A stretch of 64,000 nt of DNA from Labyrinthula sp. Ha (GCA_015227615.1 JAALGZ010000052.1:180377-244376); one strand, 5' to 3'. Positions 1 to 11,273 are shown, counted from the stretch's first letter. The notes: generated by a model not told the origin, from the letters alone. Translations and numbers: made by a program.

Positions 1-971
1 TTAGGCTGCTAGCCCCAACAGCTCTTCTTGACACTTAAAGTATTGACTCGTCAAACAATGCTTTCTTCTCTGGTACATGAAATATATAGCTAATAAATTA
101 GTATATCATCCATTACCTTCGCTTAGTTTCTCCAATGAAACGGCTTTTTTAGAGAAAGTATCACTGTCTTAGGAACTGGCGATATAAAACTATTGAATAC
201 AACTTCTTACACGAAGATACCTTCTTAGCTGGGGTCATTGGCCAGAAATGTTCCAGTCGAAAGGAATACTGCATTACTGTTTGTTTGAAAACGACCCCGG
301 ACTACTTGTTGAAAGAAGAACAGTCATTCAGATAGGAAAGCTATTCTCCTCTCTGGAGGAACCGTCGATCTTCCACCTATAATATTCCGGTGACAAATCA
401 ATATATTCACAGTTTTGCTGCTCTATTTACAGTTAAGAATTTATTCAGGTTGCTTACCAGATCTCCGAGAAACAGTATTGTCAAAGTAATGAAAACAACA
501 TTGAATATAAGTGAATAAACTACATTTGTATAGTTTAGCAGATCTATGAAATCAGTTTCTAGCAAGTATTCTGTCATCATACTAGGCTAATTAACCGGTG
601 TCATGTATTTGGTTTTGGACTCTTGGAGCTTTGAAGTATCTAGTTTTAATTTCTTCTAACTGCAATACTTCGTATCTAAAAGTTTTTCATATTTTAGTGT
701 CGTGATTATGGATATTAAATAACTAATTATACCCCTATAGAGTGAGGATATATATAAGCCATGAGAGATATGAGAATTCAAATCTTGATCAACTTTCTTT
801 ATCCCAGGTTCTGAAAATTTAACAATAATCGCCAAAATATGCAAAAACCAAGTGAAATTTTGTACAGTTTGTAATGTCTTAGAAATGATATACGGGTAAA
901 AGGCATAGGGGTTCAAAGTCTTGCCCATATTACACAGATAATTCGAATTTTAGGAGAGTATTATTAGTGGG
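1..971. other. intergenic, nothing recognised
   Basis: AT-rich DNA with stops in all frames. Short open stretches here lack ATG starts, coding-like composition or any motif I recognise. Confidence 0.5.
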
Positions 972-1124
972 ATGCTGATTATTGAACAGTGGCGTCCACT
1001 GAAGAGGATGAACTATAAGAGTTTTGGCATGCTACCGCTAGAGGAAAATCTTTCTCTGATAAGTGTTGATGGACCAGGTTATGATATTGAGGCCTACCCA
1101 GGTATTGAATATGATAAGAATTAG
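972..1124 (+). pseudogene. short coding-like fragment of unknown origin
   Basis: An ATG-started frame of 50 codons reads with ordinary protein-like composition (mixed charged, Gly/Pro and aromatic residues; it includes SVDGPGYDIEAYPGIEYD) in the middle of DNA that otherwise translates as AT-rich noise. I do not recognise a family. It may be an exon or a leftover piece of a decayed gene or mobile element. A stop lies a few codons upstream of the ATG, so it does not extend in that direction. Confidence 0.25.
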
Positions 1125-3399
1125 CAAAAATTTTTTGATAATTATTTTAAATCTCATTATCAATAATAGAATTGGGGTTTCGGTTTCTATTAAATGATTA
1201 CGATTTATTTCTGATTATCAATTGAGTATCGATAATAAATTGAGCAAAGCAGTCCTAGAACATCTACATTTTGTTCATGAAACGTATGAAAATCCATATA
1301 AAAGGCCATATGGCCTGGGGAAGCTTATGTAATAAGGTGCAGGAGGGCTATATACCCATATTTTGAGGAAATTTTTACGGTGGCAAAATAAAATATAGAT
1401 TTTTTTACCGCTTGGCTCAAGGTCATTTGGTCCAACTTAGTATTATTGATACTCAAATGAGAATCAATAATCAATCCAAATTGTTGGGTAATTGTCAGAA
1501 TCAATCAATAAGAAAAATTAGGGCAAAACCTTTATTGGTAAATTATCAATAAATCAAATCCACTCCTTAGCCTTACCACAAGTAAGTTGTGTCAAACCGT
1601 ATTGAAGACTTATCAGTAATATATTAGAAGGCGTGTTTCATATAAATAACCTCTAAAGAAAAAATAAGATCATCAAGAAATTTGTATCGATTTATTGCGG
1701 GTAGATCTTAATCCTAAAGTACGTGTAGATACTCTTAAAACAACCCAAGCCACGAAAAATTAAACTTTTTTTACTTAAAGATTTTATTAAAAATAGTTAA
1801 CAGATAGCGATTAATATTAAAACTTCTAAATCAGGACTTTGCAGATTAGAGATCTGTAAGTCGTATACAGGTTGCATGCATGAATAAGGTACGTTGCTAT
1901 TTTCCCGATGATGTACCAGAGTGCGAGAGCGCAAAAAGCAGCTTTGCTTGATATTACCGAACATATAGACCAACGAGTTAGCATCTTTTCAAAAGGATAT
2001 AGACACTTAAACAATTCCCCAGCAATTTATTTTAGGTATCCTTTTGAGGAAAGATTATCTAAGCTCATATGACAGTGTTGGGTGATTCTAATTTGGTAGC
2101 AAATTTCTAAATATAATACTCTTCAAAAAGCAATTGATATAATATATAAAAGGAACTTGAACCATAAGGAAAAGAAAAAATGCAAGAAAACCAGATCAAC
2201 ACTAATCTAAAAAAACTTTAGAACCAGAATATATTGTCAGATATATAACGGTATCATCAAACTCTTCCAATACTACAGCATACTAAAACTAAGTTTACAT
2301 GCTTTAAGATACTGCGTGATAAAAAAATGTTCCAACTCCACATCACTGCAGAAAGTTCAATATTTATTTCCTTGAGTAAAGCAGAAACCAACGATATGAT
2401 TAAGGAAGCCTCATCTGTAATCGAAGATGCTAAAAAGAAGCAAATGATTTAACCATAAAAAGTTTAAACATTCAACAAATAAATAATTAACCAACACTCT
2501 AATTGATCATGATACTTATACGAAAGTATCTACTTAGCAAGCATAATTGGAAAGCTCGATGCTCTAGTAAAATTAAATCTTAGTCAAATTCAGAGGTGTG
2601 TCTAGTTGCTCATTTCTTTCTAAACGTGGTAGCTGAGGTTAAGGGCAAGCTAAGCTCTGTGTTTGGTACCCTGAATTTGAACTGACAATTAGCTGGTGAA
2701 ATAAAGTTTTTTTCTATCCAGTAATTGATCAAACACGGTTTATTTACATGGTTTAAATCAGTTATTGGTGTCCTATATGCAATAGCGACTATAGATTTTG
2801 CTGAAATCACAATTCTCTCTTTTAGAGTTGTCCTGCTCAACTCTAAATTTTATTGTCTCGGAGTTGGCATCTGGCATCACTTGTCGCCCAGTGGCCAGAA
2901 CACTGTTATATGATTCCATGGGTGCTCTTGTAATATTACATAAGTAGTCTGAAATAAAATATATGAGTTAAACCATGATATATTTAAGCGTTAATAACCT
3001 ATTCTAAAAAGCAAAAAGACTAGTAGTCTAGATTCGTCCGTAGATTAGATTTTTCTCATGTTCTCTGTATATATATTGATTTTGCTTAGGATATAAATTT
3101 TTTCGGAAGGAAAACATTTTCTTTGGCAAAGAAACAAAATTTCCATTTAATGTTTTAAGAAAAAAAAACATCCTAGAAGACTAGAAGAAAATATGAGGTA
3201 AGTTACAGGTAAAGAGTACAGACAACAAGATATAGGTATTAAACCGTCCATGTAACCATAAACATTCAAAACGAAAATTGGTCCCTTAGTCATCTCTTTG
3301 GGCTAGTGCTACTTAGAACCAATGAACAATTATTGAATTAAAAAATACACTAATGTTGAAAGCAACTTAGGTTCAGAACTCTGCAATCTAATAACTAGC
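1125..3399. other. intergenic, one diverged repeat, no gene
   Basis: No supported gene. Around 1130-1560 the DNA is rich in ATTGAT/ATCAAT words and contains one copy of a diverged repeat (1444-1566, listed separately). A stretch near 2290-2450 on the plus strand reads partly protein-like but is too short and interrupted to call. Confidence 0.45.
1444..1566 (+). repeat. diverged dispersed repeat, copy 1
   Basis: About 120 bp that aligns by eye with 7649-7771, with shared blocks such as ATCAATAAT, TCAGA and TCAAT in the same order and spacing. Similarity is modest, so this would be an old repeat family. No coding potential or terminal structure is visible. Confidence 0.35.
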
Positions 3400-5376
3400 T
3401 TAAAGGACCTCACCTAAAGAGTCTAATGCTATATTATTCTTCTTCACAGCGGCAAACAAGATATCATCAGTAATTCCAGCATCAATAAATCTAGAAACAG
3501 TATTAATTCTTCCCTGAGACTGAATTTTCCTGCCAAATTTCGTTTCCAGAAATAGAAAAAGATTACAGAAAAACAGTTTTTCAGCTCGAGGGATTCTATA
3601 AATAAGTTCAAAAACCGTCGATTCAGCATGCTGAATGCTACTTCCAGATAAAAAAGAACATTCTTCACATAAACAAACACTACACGCATTCTTCTTATTT
3701 TTATCATCATCACACTCCATCAAGAACTCATCATTTCCTATATATCTATTACATGAATCACATGCAAAGCAAAGCTCTCCAACTTCCTTTAAATGCTTTT
3801 TGCAAATTGATTTGTAATCCCATCTGTATATTCTATGCGGATTCTTAGACTGACAAGGTTTCATTTGTACTGAAATATCTAAACAAACTTCTTTCTGCAA
3901 CATTTCTAGCACTAATGGTAAACCAACTGATCCAGCAAGTGCACAAGACACTATCACAGGTTTTATACCTGGAAAACTAACTGAATAATCTTCTATGTGT
4001 CTGATTAGGTACTGAAAATATAACAAATGTGTTTCATGATGATATCTCTCAAACAATATATCACTTATATAACTTCTTGTATTTTTTTTCTTACTTAATC
4101 CATACTTTAATAAAATATCAAGAATAATTTTATTTTCAAAATTTCTTGAAGGGTTAAATTTATCAAGTATAGGTGTATTCATTTTTTCTTCTGCATAATC
4201 CACAGGCGTTACATCAATATTCTCATTTTGTAGTTTTTTCTCAATTGTTTTTAAAAAGAGTTCTAGAATATCTGGTACCTGATTCTTTATAGCATAAAAA
4301 AAAGTATGCCCTGAAGCATAATCTGCGCTACTAAACATCTTTGCCCCGTGATTCAGCAAATCTTTTACTATATCCAAAGAAAAAGGAGTAGAACCCTGTA
4401 TAGCAACAAATAATGGAGTAATTTTGACAATTTCACCATTATTATATTCAATTCTCTTAGAAATATTTGCATCAAAATTATCTTTCAATAATTTCTTTAA
4501 ATATAGTATTCTGTTTTTTGTTCCAACTCTATTAAACATTTGATATCTATTTTGACAACATGCATAATGTAATGGTGAAACTCCACTATTAGAATCTTCC
4601 AAAGCTATTTTTGTACTTTCCCCTACTCCAACACGTAAGAAATATTTAAATAAGGTAAAATTATCATAAGTTATACACAAATTTAATATACCTTCTGAAT
4701 CCTGAACTTTGAGAAATTGTTCACACAGTGTTAAATCCTTACCTTCTTTTGTAAACTCCTCAGCTAATTGAAGTTGTAAACTATCAAAATTAATAGTATA
4801 AATATCGTTTATAGTTGTTGCACAAAGTAAATCTAATATATTTAATGGCTCATTAGGTAAGAGTTTTTCATAGTTTAAATCATTGAAATATTCTAGAAGA
4901 ATAAAAACTAGATTAAGGTTGTTTTTTACAAGAGCAATAGATATAGGACATAAACCAATGTAGTTGATTAAATGCTGTGTATAGAAATCTGTATCTTCTA
5001 CTGCATAATTCTCAAACAAGTGCTCTAAAAGAAGACGAAGAAGATCTTCATTATTTCTGTAAACAGCAAAAGAAAGGGCTGAGAAGCCAAATGAAGTTTG
5101 TTGCTCTATTCTGTATCCTGCATTAAGTAAATTTTTTACAGTAAACATATCTGAAGGATGTTTCAAAGTGGCAAAATGTAAGGCATTTTTGTTTAAAACA
5201 CTTTCTGGTTTTTCTTCCAAAACACTTCCTTCACCCAGCTCGCCCTTCTTTGCTTTATTAAGTTCTCCTTGAACCTCAATACTAGCTTCTTGGTTTATTA
5301 AGGAATTTATATCTTGTTCAAGGAAATATTCTATTCGATAAATTTGAACTGGGAACTGTGAACGTGGATTAAACAT
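3400..5376 (-). CDS. ankyrin-repeat protein with C-terminal Cys-rich (zinc-binding type) module
   Basis: 658 residues from an ATG at 5376, uninterrupted. Ankyrin-type units are visible at about residues 65-88, 97-122, 141-165, 264-285, 318-347 and 355-380. Each has the helix-turn-helix pattern, for example ALSFAVYRNNEDLLRLLLEH, SPLHYACCQNR and DIVKDLLNHGAKM. They are separated by longer AT-encoded linkers than in tight ankyrin stacks. Residues 510-570 hold a Cys/His cluster: CKKH, then CFACDSC, a further Cys, then CSVCLCEEC. It resembles treble-clef zinc modules (DC1/PHD-like), but I cannot assign a named family. Such proteins usually act as binding scaffolds; substrate and location are unknown. 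No signal peptide or membrane segment is seen. The gene stands alone, with its nearest neighbours decayed. The ankyrin call is firm and the zinc call is inference. Confidence 0.85.
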   Translation of the reverse strand: MFNPRSQFPVQIYRIEYFLEQDINSLINQEASIEVQGELNKAKKGELGEGSVLEEKPESVLNKNALHFATLKHPSDMFTVKNLLNAGYRIEQQTSFGFSALSFAVYRNNEDLLRLLLEHLFENYAVEDTDFYTQHLINYIGLCPISIALVKNNLNLVFILLEYFNDLNYEKLLPNEPLNILDLLCATTINDIYTINFDSLQLQLAEEFTKEGKDLTLCEQFLKVQDSEGILNLCITYDNFTLFKYFLRVGVGESTKIALEDSNSGVSPLHYACCQNRYQMFNRVGTKNRILYLKKLLKDNFDANISKRIEYNNGEIVKITPLFVAIQGSTPFSLDIVKDLLNHGAKMFSSADYASGHTFFYAIKNQVPDILELFLKTIEKKLQNENIDVTPVDYAEEKMNTPILDKFNPSRNFENKIILDILLKYGLSKKKNTRSYISDILFERYHHETHLLYFQYLIRHIEDYSVSFPGIKPVIVSCALAGSVGLPLVLEMLQKEVCLDISVQMKPCQSKNPHRIYRWDYKSICKKHLKEVGELCFACDSCNRYIGNDEFLMECDDDKNKKNACSVCLCEECSFLSGSSIQHAESTVFELIYRIPRAEKLFFCNLFLFLETKFGRKIQSQGRINTVSRFIDAGITDDILFAAVKKNNIALDSLGEVL

Positions 5377-5519
5377 TCTTATTCCTTTTCTCTTAATATA
5401 TGTTTTCGTCTTTGCACTAGGGCCATGTGGCCAAATAAAATGGGCATATTTTCGAGTAAATCAAAATAATTTTTAATATAGATAAATATGCATAATAAGA
5501 AAATTTTCTCATTGAAGAA
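5377..5519. promoter_or_regulatory. upstream region of the ankyrin gene
   Basis: Very AT-rich DNA directly upstream of the minus-strand ATG at 5376. It probably holds the promoter. No TATA box, initiator or operator can be singled out with confidence. Confidence 0.25.
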
Positions 5520-6066
5520 TTGAAAATTATAAAACTAAAATTGAATAAAATAATATTTAAAAAGTTTTTGAGAAAATTTAAGGCGAAAAACTTAATGATG
5601 AAACTTAAATTCCTCGTTGTTGAACTTATGAGAATCATGAAGAACTCAGCAAAAGTAGTAAAACAATCTATGAGAGCAATCAATGAATCTCTTCACCCTC
5701 AAAACTAAATCACTCAATGTGGTATCAAGACTCACTCGGAATCATTCAGCCATGTGGAAGCTTCCTCAAAGCACCGAAGGAGTCCTCAATGAAGATTCAA
5801 TCTGCATCAGCAAATATTGTCTGGTTAGTAGTTACATTTTTGGGAAAATGCGGTGGCAAAGTAGGGCTTGGTTAAAAGTACTATCTAAACCTCAAAGTCT
5901 GATTAATTAATCCAAACTTTTATCCCTGTGATTTCGTTCCTCATCTCGGTCCAGAAAGAGTAAAGAACTCCAACAAACGAGATAATGACTTTCGTCCTCA
6001 TACCATGAAAATGAAAGTCGATTTCGAAGATATACATTGCTTAATCATATGTCAAGTATATTATGA
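5520..6066 (+). pseudogene. decayed protein-coding gene, family unknown
   Basis: Successive plus-strand frames read as convincing protein sequence interrupted by a few stops and apparent frame changes. One stretch begins MWYQDSLGIIQPCGSFLKAP (ATG about 5719). About 70 codons further on, the same frame reads NPNFYPCDFVPHLGPERVKN (about 5910-5970) and then DNDFRPHTMKMKVDFEDIHC (about 5980-6040). The mix of residues is unlike the surrounding AT-rich noise. No intact gene remains. I cannot name the family; a host gene or part of a mobile element are both possible. Confidence 0.4.
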
Positions 6067-8766
6067 ATTTAACTATAGAAAACTTTACTTATACTCCTGA
6101 TTATATTTTCTGTAGTGCACTCTATAGAATGGAAGCAGTTGGTAGAACAAAATCAAACAAAAACTACACAAACAGCATTCTCAAAACATATAAAATAACA
6201 CAATATTCAAAAATATGAACCAGACTACACGTTTAAGTAAGAAATCTGGAGGTTTTCTACCTAATTAATTAAATAATATGTTCAACAACATGAAACTCCC
6301 TGTAACAAACATAGCCAAAATTTACACCATCTTCAATATTGTAGTCACGTGGAATATGGATACGCAACAGGAGTACATGTCCGAATTATTTTCAAGCTAC
6401 TAATTAAATGGTCGGGAAGTTAATTAGATGTATCCAGTCTCTACAAAAAGTTGATGCAATTGATAAGTGTCTAAAATTGTGAACATTAAGCATTCAACTA
6501 AGGGTAATCTTTGTCCCATTCGCTTAGTTTAGTTATTTAGCTGAACTAACCAAGATGACTAGTTGGGTTATTCGCAAACTTGAATTGAAACCCCCCAGAA
6601 ACTACCTCTTGTAAAATTAAAACGATGCTTGTAGCTACTGGAATACTCGTCTACAATCTCAACCCCCACTACAAACAGTAAGTTCAGAGGGAAGCCAATT
6701 GCTGGTATCGAATTTTTTATTAACCAATGTCAGTAGGTATATACATACATAACTTGTCCAATAAACATACATCGTCAACGGAAAATGAGGTATTAACCAA
6801 ATCTAGGACGAGTTTTACTCTAACAACCTGAATGCAAGTCCTAGTCTACAAATAGTCACTGTGACATAGCTAGATTCTTAAATTTAAAGTGCCGCAGCTA
6901 GGAAAGGAGGGCGAAGTCTGTGATGCAAGAACCTCCTTTGGAGAGAATCGATCTCCTGAAGCATTATTACTAGAACATTGACTATAAGAGTACTGATTCA
7001 TGAAGTCATAAAAGCGAAAATAATATTTACACAATAGAAGTACCAGGCGAACAACCTCTGTGCAGCCGAAGCTCTTAAACCAAGACCTGGGCCACCTGTT
7101 ATGACTTTCCACATCCGTCTTAATACACTACTATCCTATAAGTTATAAATAGTTCCCGAAGGTAACACTTCCAATACACCAGTATTTAGACTTGACCTAG
7201 AAGCCTAGGATATGAAAATTACAAGGCCATTGACACCTCTTCCGACTGCCTACATATTGCTGTAGCATAAATCTGTTCCAACCAACCATTATACCTTTTT
7301 TCTATTCGTAACGCCAGTTGAAAATGTATTTCTTGAAAGTGGCAAAGGCAAGATCTGAAAACCCCAGTAATCCGAGGAGTGTACATTGCTACAACCACCA
7401 TTTTTCCTGTAAAGTTTGTCATATAGTCCAAATTATCTAAGTTTCAATTCCTTCTTAGCACGAAGAACGGTCTCCCAACAAACTAGGAAGACAGATGAAT
7501 ATGTTGCTAAATTTCGGTTACAGCTTGTCTCTACCACTTCACTCTTCAACGTTGTAACTCCAATCGAAACAGCTATTTTATGCTGAACGTTTCCTTACAT
7601 AAAAGCCATGTTTTGATATTTAGCCCAGCAACTGGTGACCTAGCCTTGTATTGATAGCCAATTGATTATCAATAATTAATCAAAATGTTTGGAGAATTTT
7701 CAGAGTCATTCAATTCGAAAAACATGTGGAAAATTCTTATTGATAAACTATGAATGAATTAAGTCCAATTTCTGCTGATCATTTTTCCACTAAAGCAGAA
7801 CTGTTTTCTCCTGCAGATATGAATTACGTTAACGGTTTTTATAGGATTACCTATGTTTTAGCGACCACAATACATAAATTAGTTTGCTATATTGTTCCTT
7901 ATTAGAGAGGACTCACAGTGAATAGAACACAGAGTTTATTACTTAGCTATTTCTGCATTATTTTTATTGGTGTGGTCCAAGTAATAATCTAAATATACCA
8001 GTTACTTTAGCATCAGGAATATTGTCTTTAGCTAGAAACAAGATATGAGTTGATAAGCGGCTCGCTTACCTAAACTATTCCAGAATATGATCGAAGACAC
8101 TGCTAGTGTTAAACTTCTACAATGTTTTTTGAATTTTCCTGCTGCCAGAAAACAATTTTTATTGCAAAAATTGTACCTGCAGGTGCGAACGCTTAGGGAG
8201 CTTCTGCCGTTGTTGTCCTACTGAGTAGTCATATTTCAGGAGTAACATCTATGTTTTGCTATTATAATACATCGGAAATAATTATCTTCTTGCTACTTTG
8301 CTCTAAGATGGTGTACTTCATAAGCCCAAATTGAAAGTGTATCTAGTGTTCTAGGTTCTAAAAACAACATAAAACGCTTTTTGATTTCCAATTCTATGTT
8401 TTTTTTTGTCCAATAGGGTGGGCAAAAACTTTGATACGCGTGTATTTGCGCTAAACTTTGCAAGCGTAAGCATAAAAGAGTCCCTAAAAACTGGTTATTC
8501 ACGGAAAGTAACTATTTAAAGATTCCGGGGGGAAAGCTCCCAGAATTCTTTTTAAACAAATTGTACTTAATACTTTATGCGACGTCATTATTATTTATTG
8601 GTTCCCAAAAACATAAAACAAAGAAAAGTAGGGAAAATAATACACAAATAATATCCGGGAAGTATTCTAATTAAACTTCGTAATCAATAATAAGATTGTT
8701 ATCGTTTATGTATTAACTTTTGTAATTATTTAATTATTTATAATCCCAAAATTATGCCTGGAACTG
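6067..8766. other. intergenic, one diverged repeat, no gene
   Basis: No supported gene. It contains the second copy of a diverged repeat (7649-7771). The open stretches at 6870-7112, 7219-7431 and 8293-8502 have no motifs and no paralog in the window. An imperfect hairpin with a GGGGGG arm lies at about 8522-8549. Confidence 0.45.
7649..7771 (+). repeat. diverged dispersed repeat, copy 2
   Basis: Aligns by eye with 1444-1566 in the same orientation. Both copies begin ATTGATA and share an ATCAATAAT block and a TCAGA block at similar spacing. No ends, target duplication or coding region is visible. Confidence 0.35.
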
Positions 8767-8785
8767 ACGGGACATTTCGTCCCGT
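8767..8785. promoter_or_regulatory. perfect 7-bp inverted repeat upstream of gene 9012-9644
   Basis: ACGGGAC and GTCCCGT are separated by ATTTC, a perfect palindrome with a 5-bp spacer, GC-rich in AT-rich surroundings, about 230 bp upstream of the ATG at 9012. It could bind a dimeric protein or form a hairpin. The convergent paralog has GATGGGAT/GATGGGAC repeats at about 10518-10545 in its own upstream DNA, which share the GGGA core. A regulatory role is inference. Confidence 0.35.
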
Positions 8786-9011
8786 ACCATAATTAAGCGC
8801 AATATTTGGCATTGCAGTTCAAAATATGTTCTCTAATTCGCTGTATTTCTTTGCCCGGCGGTTAACGGACAAATATTGAAACTAACTTCTGATATGAAGA
8901 AGTTATAATAACCACACAAAATCAAATTAAAATACTATAAGAATATTCAAGAAAAGAAAAATATCTTGATATTTAATTGTATTCTCTATTTGTTAAAGAT
9001 ACTTGTAAGTG

Positions 9012-9644
9012 ATGGAAAAATTTGACTGGGAAAACGAGAGTTTCTTTAAAGTTGCTGATGAATTAACTGCTAATGAACTGCAATATCTATCAGAAAAAAA
9101 TATTGCAGAGATTGAAATGAATACTGGAAATATTACAAGAACTTTAAATGTGAAAAAAGAAAGTTTGAAGATAAAGAGAAGTTCAGAGTTCAGAACCAGT
9201 TCGTATGAAATCTTTTGTCAGTTTGCAAGAACAATAAACTCTGATTTTCGTTGTGAAATATTAAGTGAGAACTGTTTTAAAGCTTGGGTTAATACAAGAA
9301 AAAGATTTCCAAAACAACCAGAATTATCGTTTAGAAAAGCTTTAATTGCTCACTTAGGAGGAAAAGATGGTCGAAAGCCTTTTCCACCTGAATTAGAAGA
9401 AGTTATTTTACAAGAAGTTCGTACTCCTCAGATTTGGCCTTGTTTTAAAAATAGTGTTGATAAAAAAATTTTGAATATTGGTTGTAAGAAATTTAGAGGA
9501 AGTGGATATCATGAGTTGCAAAATGTTCAGAAGAAAGAAGTTGTTGAAGATGATTACTCTTCAGTCGATTGTAATAGTTTTAGTGCTTTTGAGCAACAAT
9601 TAGATAATTTATTTGATATTTTGCAAAAAGAAGGTGAGTTTTAA
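9012..9644 (+). CDS. unrecognised protein, paralog of 9797-10453 (copy 1)
   Basis: 210 residues from ATG 9012; a GTG codon just before it is an unlikely start in a eukaryote. Residues about 65-170 form a conserved domain shared with the convergent neighbour: SYEIFCQFA, then CFKAWVNTRKR, KQPELSFRKALIAH, GKDGRKPF, QIWPCF, and LNIGCKKF ending in GYHE. Across that block the two proteins are about 60% identical by eye. The N-terminal 60 residues are acidic to neutral and unrelated between the two. The C-terminal 40 residues are acidic with a Ser/Asp patch. No membrane segment or signal peptide is visible. The basic, Trp/Cys-containing domain with acidic flanks suggests a nucleic-acid-binding or regulatory protein, but I recognise no named family and propose no firm function. 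Confidence 0.75.
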   Translation: MEKFDWENESFFKVADELTANELQYLSEKNIAEIEMNTGNITRTLNVKKESLKIKRSSEFRTSSYEIFCQFARTINSDFRCEILSENCFKAWVNTRKRFPKQPELSFRKALIAHLGGKDGRKPFPPELEEVILQEVRTPQIWPCFKNSVDKKILNIGCKKFRGSGYHELQNVQKKEVVEDDYSSVDCNSFSAFEQQLDNLFDILQKEGEF

Positions 9645-9796
9645 GAGTTTATGTGTATTTTTTTGAATAGTTTTTTGACCTTAAGATTTATTTTCAATAT
9701 GATCATATTTTATTTATATTTTTTTCTATGGTTTACAAAACAAAGAAACTATTTTTTCACAACACAAATGATACAAAAGAAACTTTGTTATACAAA
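9645..9796. other. 152-bp spacer between convergent paralogs
   Basis: AT-rich DNA with long T runs between the two stop codons. Both 3' ends must lie in or across this spacer, so the two transcripts probably overlap at their tails. Confidence 0.4.
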
Positions 9797-10453
9797 CTAC
9801 AAATTTACATTTTCTGGAAATAAAGGACAAGTTAAGTCTGGACTAAAACTATATTCTATGAAAAAGTCATTGTCATAAGATACTTCTGGATTAAACAAAA
9901 GTTCATCTTCTATTTTTATTTTCTTCTCTGTTGGTTCAGAACCAATACTTCCTGCAACACTGTCAAAACTAGTTTGATTTTCTTTATAGAATAAGTAGTT
10001 TAACATATTCATTTCTTCTTCAGTTTCTCTTTTTCTTTTTGTTATTTTCTTATTTGAAGTATTTTTTCCTTCGTGAAATCCAAGAGATTTAAAAGTTTTG
10101 CAACCAATATTCAACACTTTTTTATTTTTACTTCCTTCAAAACAAGGCCAAATTTGTGTCTTTCGAACTTCAGATAAAATGATACTTTCCAAAGTTCTTG
10201 TAAAAGGTTTTCTTCCATCTTTTCCTCTTGTATGCGCAATTAAAGCTTTCCTGAAAGATAACTCAGGTTGTTTTAAAACTCTTTTTCTTGTTCTAATCCA
10301 CGTATTAAAACATAACTTTGTCAAAATATCTGATCGTCCAGTGTTTGGATTTATTGGAGCGAACGCACAAAATACGTCATATGAAGTTATGAAAGTTTTT
10401 CTTGTTAAACTTCTTAGTTTTGATACTTCATATTCATTTAATTCTTTATTCAT
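9797..10453 (-). CDS. unrecognised protein, paralog of 9012-9644 (copy 2), with basic NLS-like patch
   Basis: 218 residues from ATG at 10453. The shared domain spans about residues 24-130: SYDVFCAFA, CFNTWIRTRKR, KQPELSFRKALIAH, GKDGRKPF, QIWPCF, LNIGCKTF and GFHE. Just after it comes KKITKRKRETEEE, which looks like a nuclear localisation signal. The C-terminal third is acidic and rich in Phe, Ser and Asp, as in activation tails. It lies tail to tail with its paralog, so the pair probably arose by an inverted duplication. The conserved block is strongly constrained while the flanks have diverged, which argues that both are real proteins. A nuclear DNA-binding role is a guess from composition only. 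Confidence 0.75.
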   Translation of the reverse strand: MNKELNEYEVSKLRSLTRKTFITSYDVFCAFAPINPNTGRSDILTKLCFNTWIRTRKRVLKQPELSFRKALIAHTRGKDGRKPFTRTLESIILSEVRKTQIWPCFEGSKNKKVLNIGCKTFKSLGFHEGKNTSNKKITKRKRETEEEMNMLNYLFYKENQTSFDSVAGSIGSEPTEKKIKIEDELLFNPEVSYDNDFFIEYSFSPDLTCPLFPENVNL

Positions 10454-11255
10454 ATTATTTTTATTTTTATTGGTTTTTTTATTTTATTTAATGAGAAGTT
10501 ATTTTTTATTCTCTCCTGATGGGATGTTTTATTTATTGATGGGACTTGCTAGGAGGGAGAATCAATAGCCGATAGTTGGTTTAAATATTGTGTTCCAATT
10601 TTTGTTTCGTAAACTGTATATTCTTCTTAAATATTATTCGATAAATAATATTGTATGTTAATTTTGATTGGTTTATGTCTGTTTGGATTACAAGCTATGA
10701 AATGTGACTCTACTTACATACACATTATCGTGAATAAAGCTATCATATATGTGGTGATTATCGTAGTTAACCACAATCTACTGACATTCTTATATATAGA
10801 AATGCCATATTTACTTGCGCCAAATTCTCCTCAAACAAAACAATAATAATATAGAATTACCAGGAATATATGTTTCGTGGCTAGTTTGATGGATAAAAGA
10901 AAGGTCACAGCCAGAAGAAAACATGAATATATGGTTCCAGCTATGTTATTTCCATCACCACCGGGAGTATATAAAATATTTGGTATGATATCTCCTCGGT
11001 GTTTGAGTTGATACTTAATAGAATATACTTAGAGTAGAGGAAAAATAGTTTAAGAATATGATTGCGCGAGCATAAAGAACAAAGCGGACTCATCTCCTGC
11101 TAAAGGTTACTTCAATTTGCCACTGGGAAAATAACTCGAAACTATTTCTCAAACTCTTATTTTTTCAGAAAATGATGAAATTGGAAACAATGAAAATATT
11201 TTGAGTACCGGCAACACTCAGGCAGTCACCAGTCAACAAAGCGCAAGATTCCAGA
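10454..11255. other. intergenic between copy-2 gene and LINE
   Basis: Contains the likely promoter of the minus-strand gene starting at 10453. Two GATGGGA words lie about 20 bp apart at 10518-10545, within an imperfect inverted pair CTCTCCT/AGGAGGG. The rest up to 11255 shows no gene; part may be untranslated 5' sequence of the LINE that follows. Confidence 0.35.
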
Positions 11256-11273
11256 GCATTTTCAATTGTCTCT

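Noticed and set aside
10098-10568. 156-codon plus-strand frame with hydrophobic stretches
   Set aside because: Antisense to the conserved paralog at 9797-10453; its apparent membrane segments are the complement of AT-rich coding DNA.
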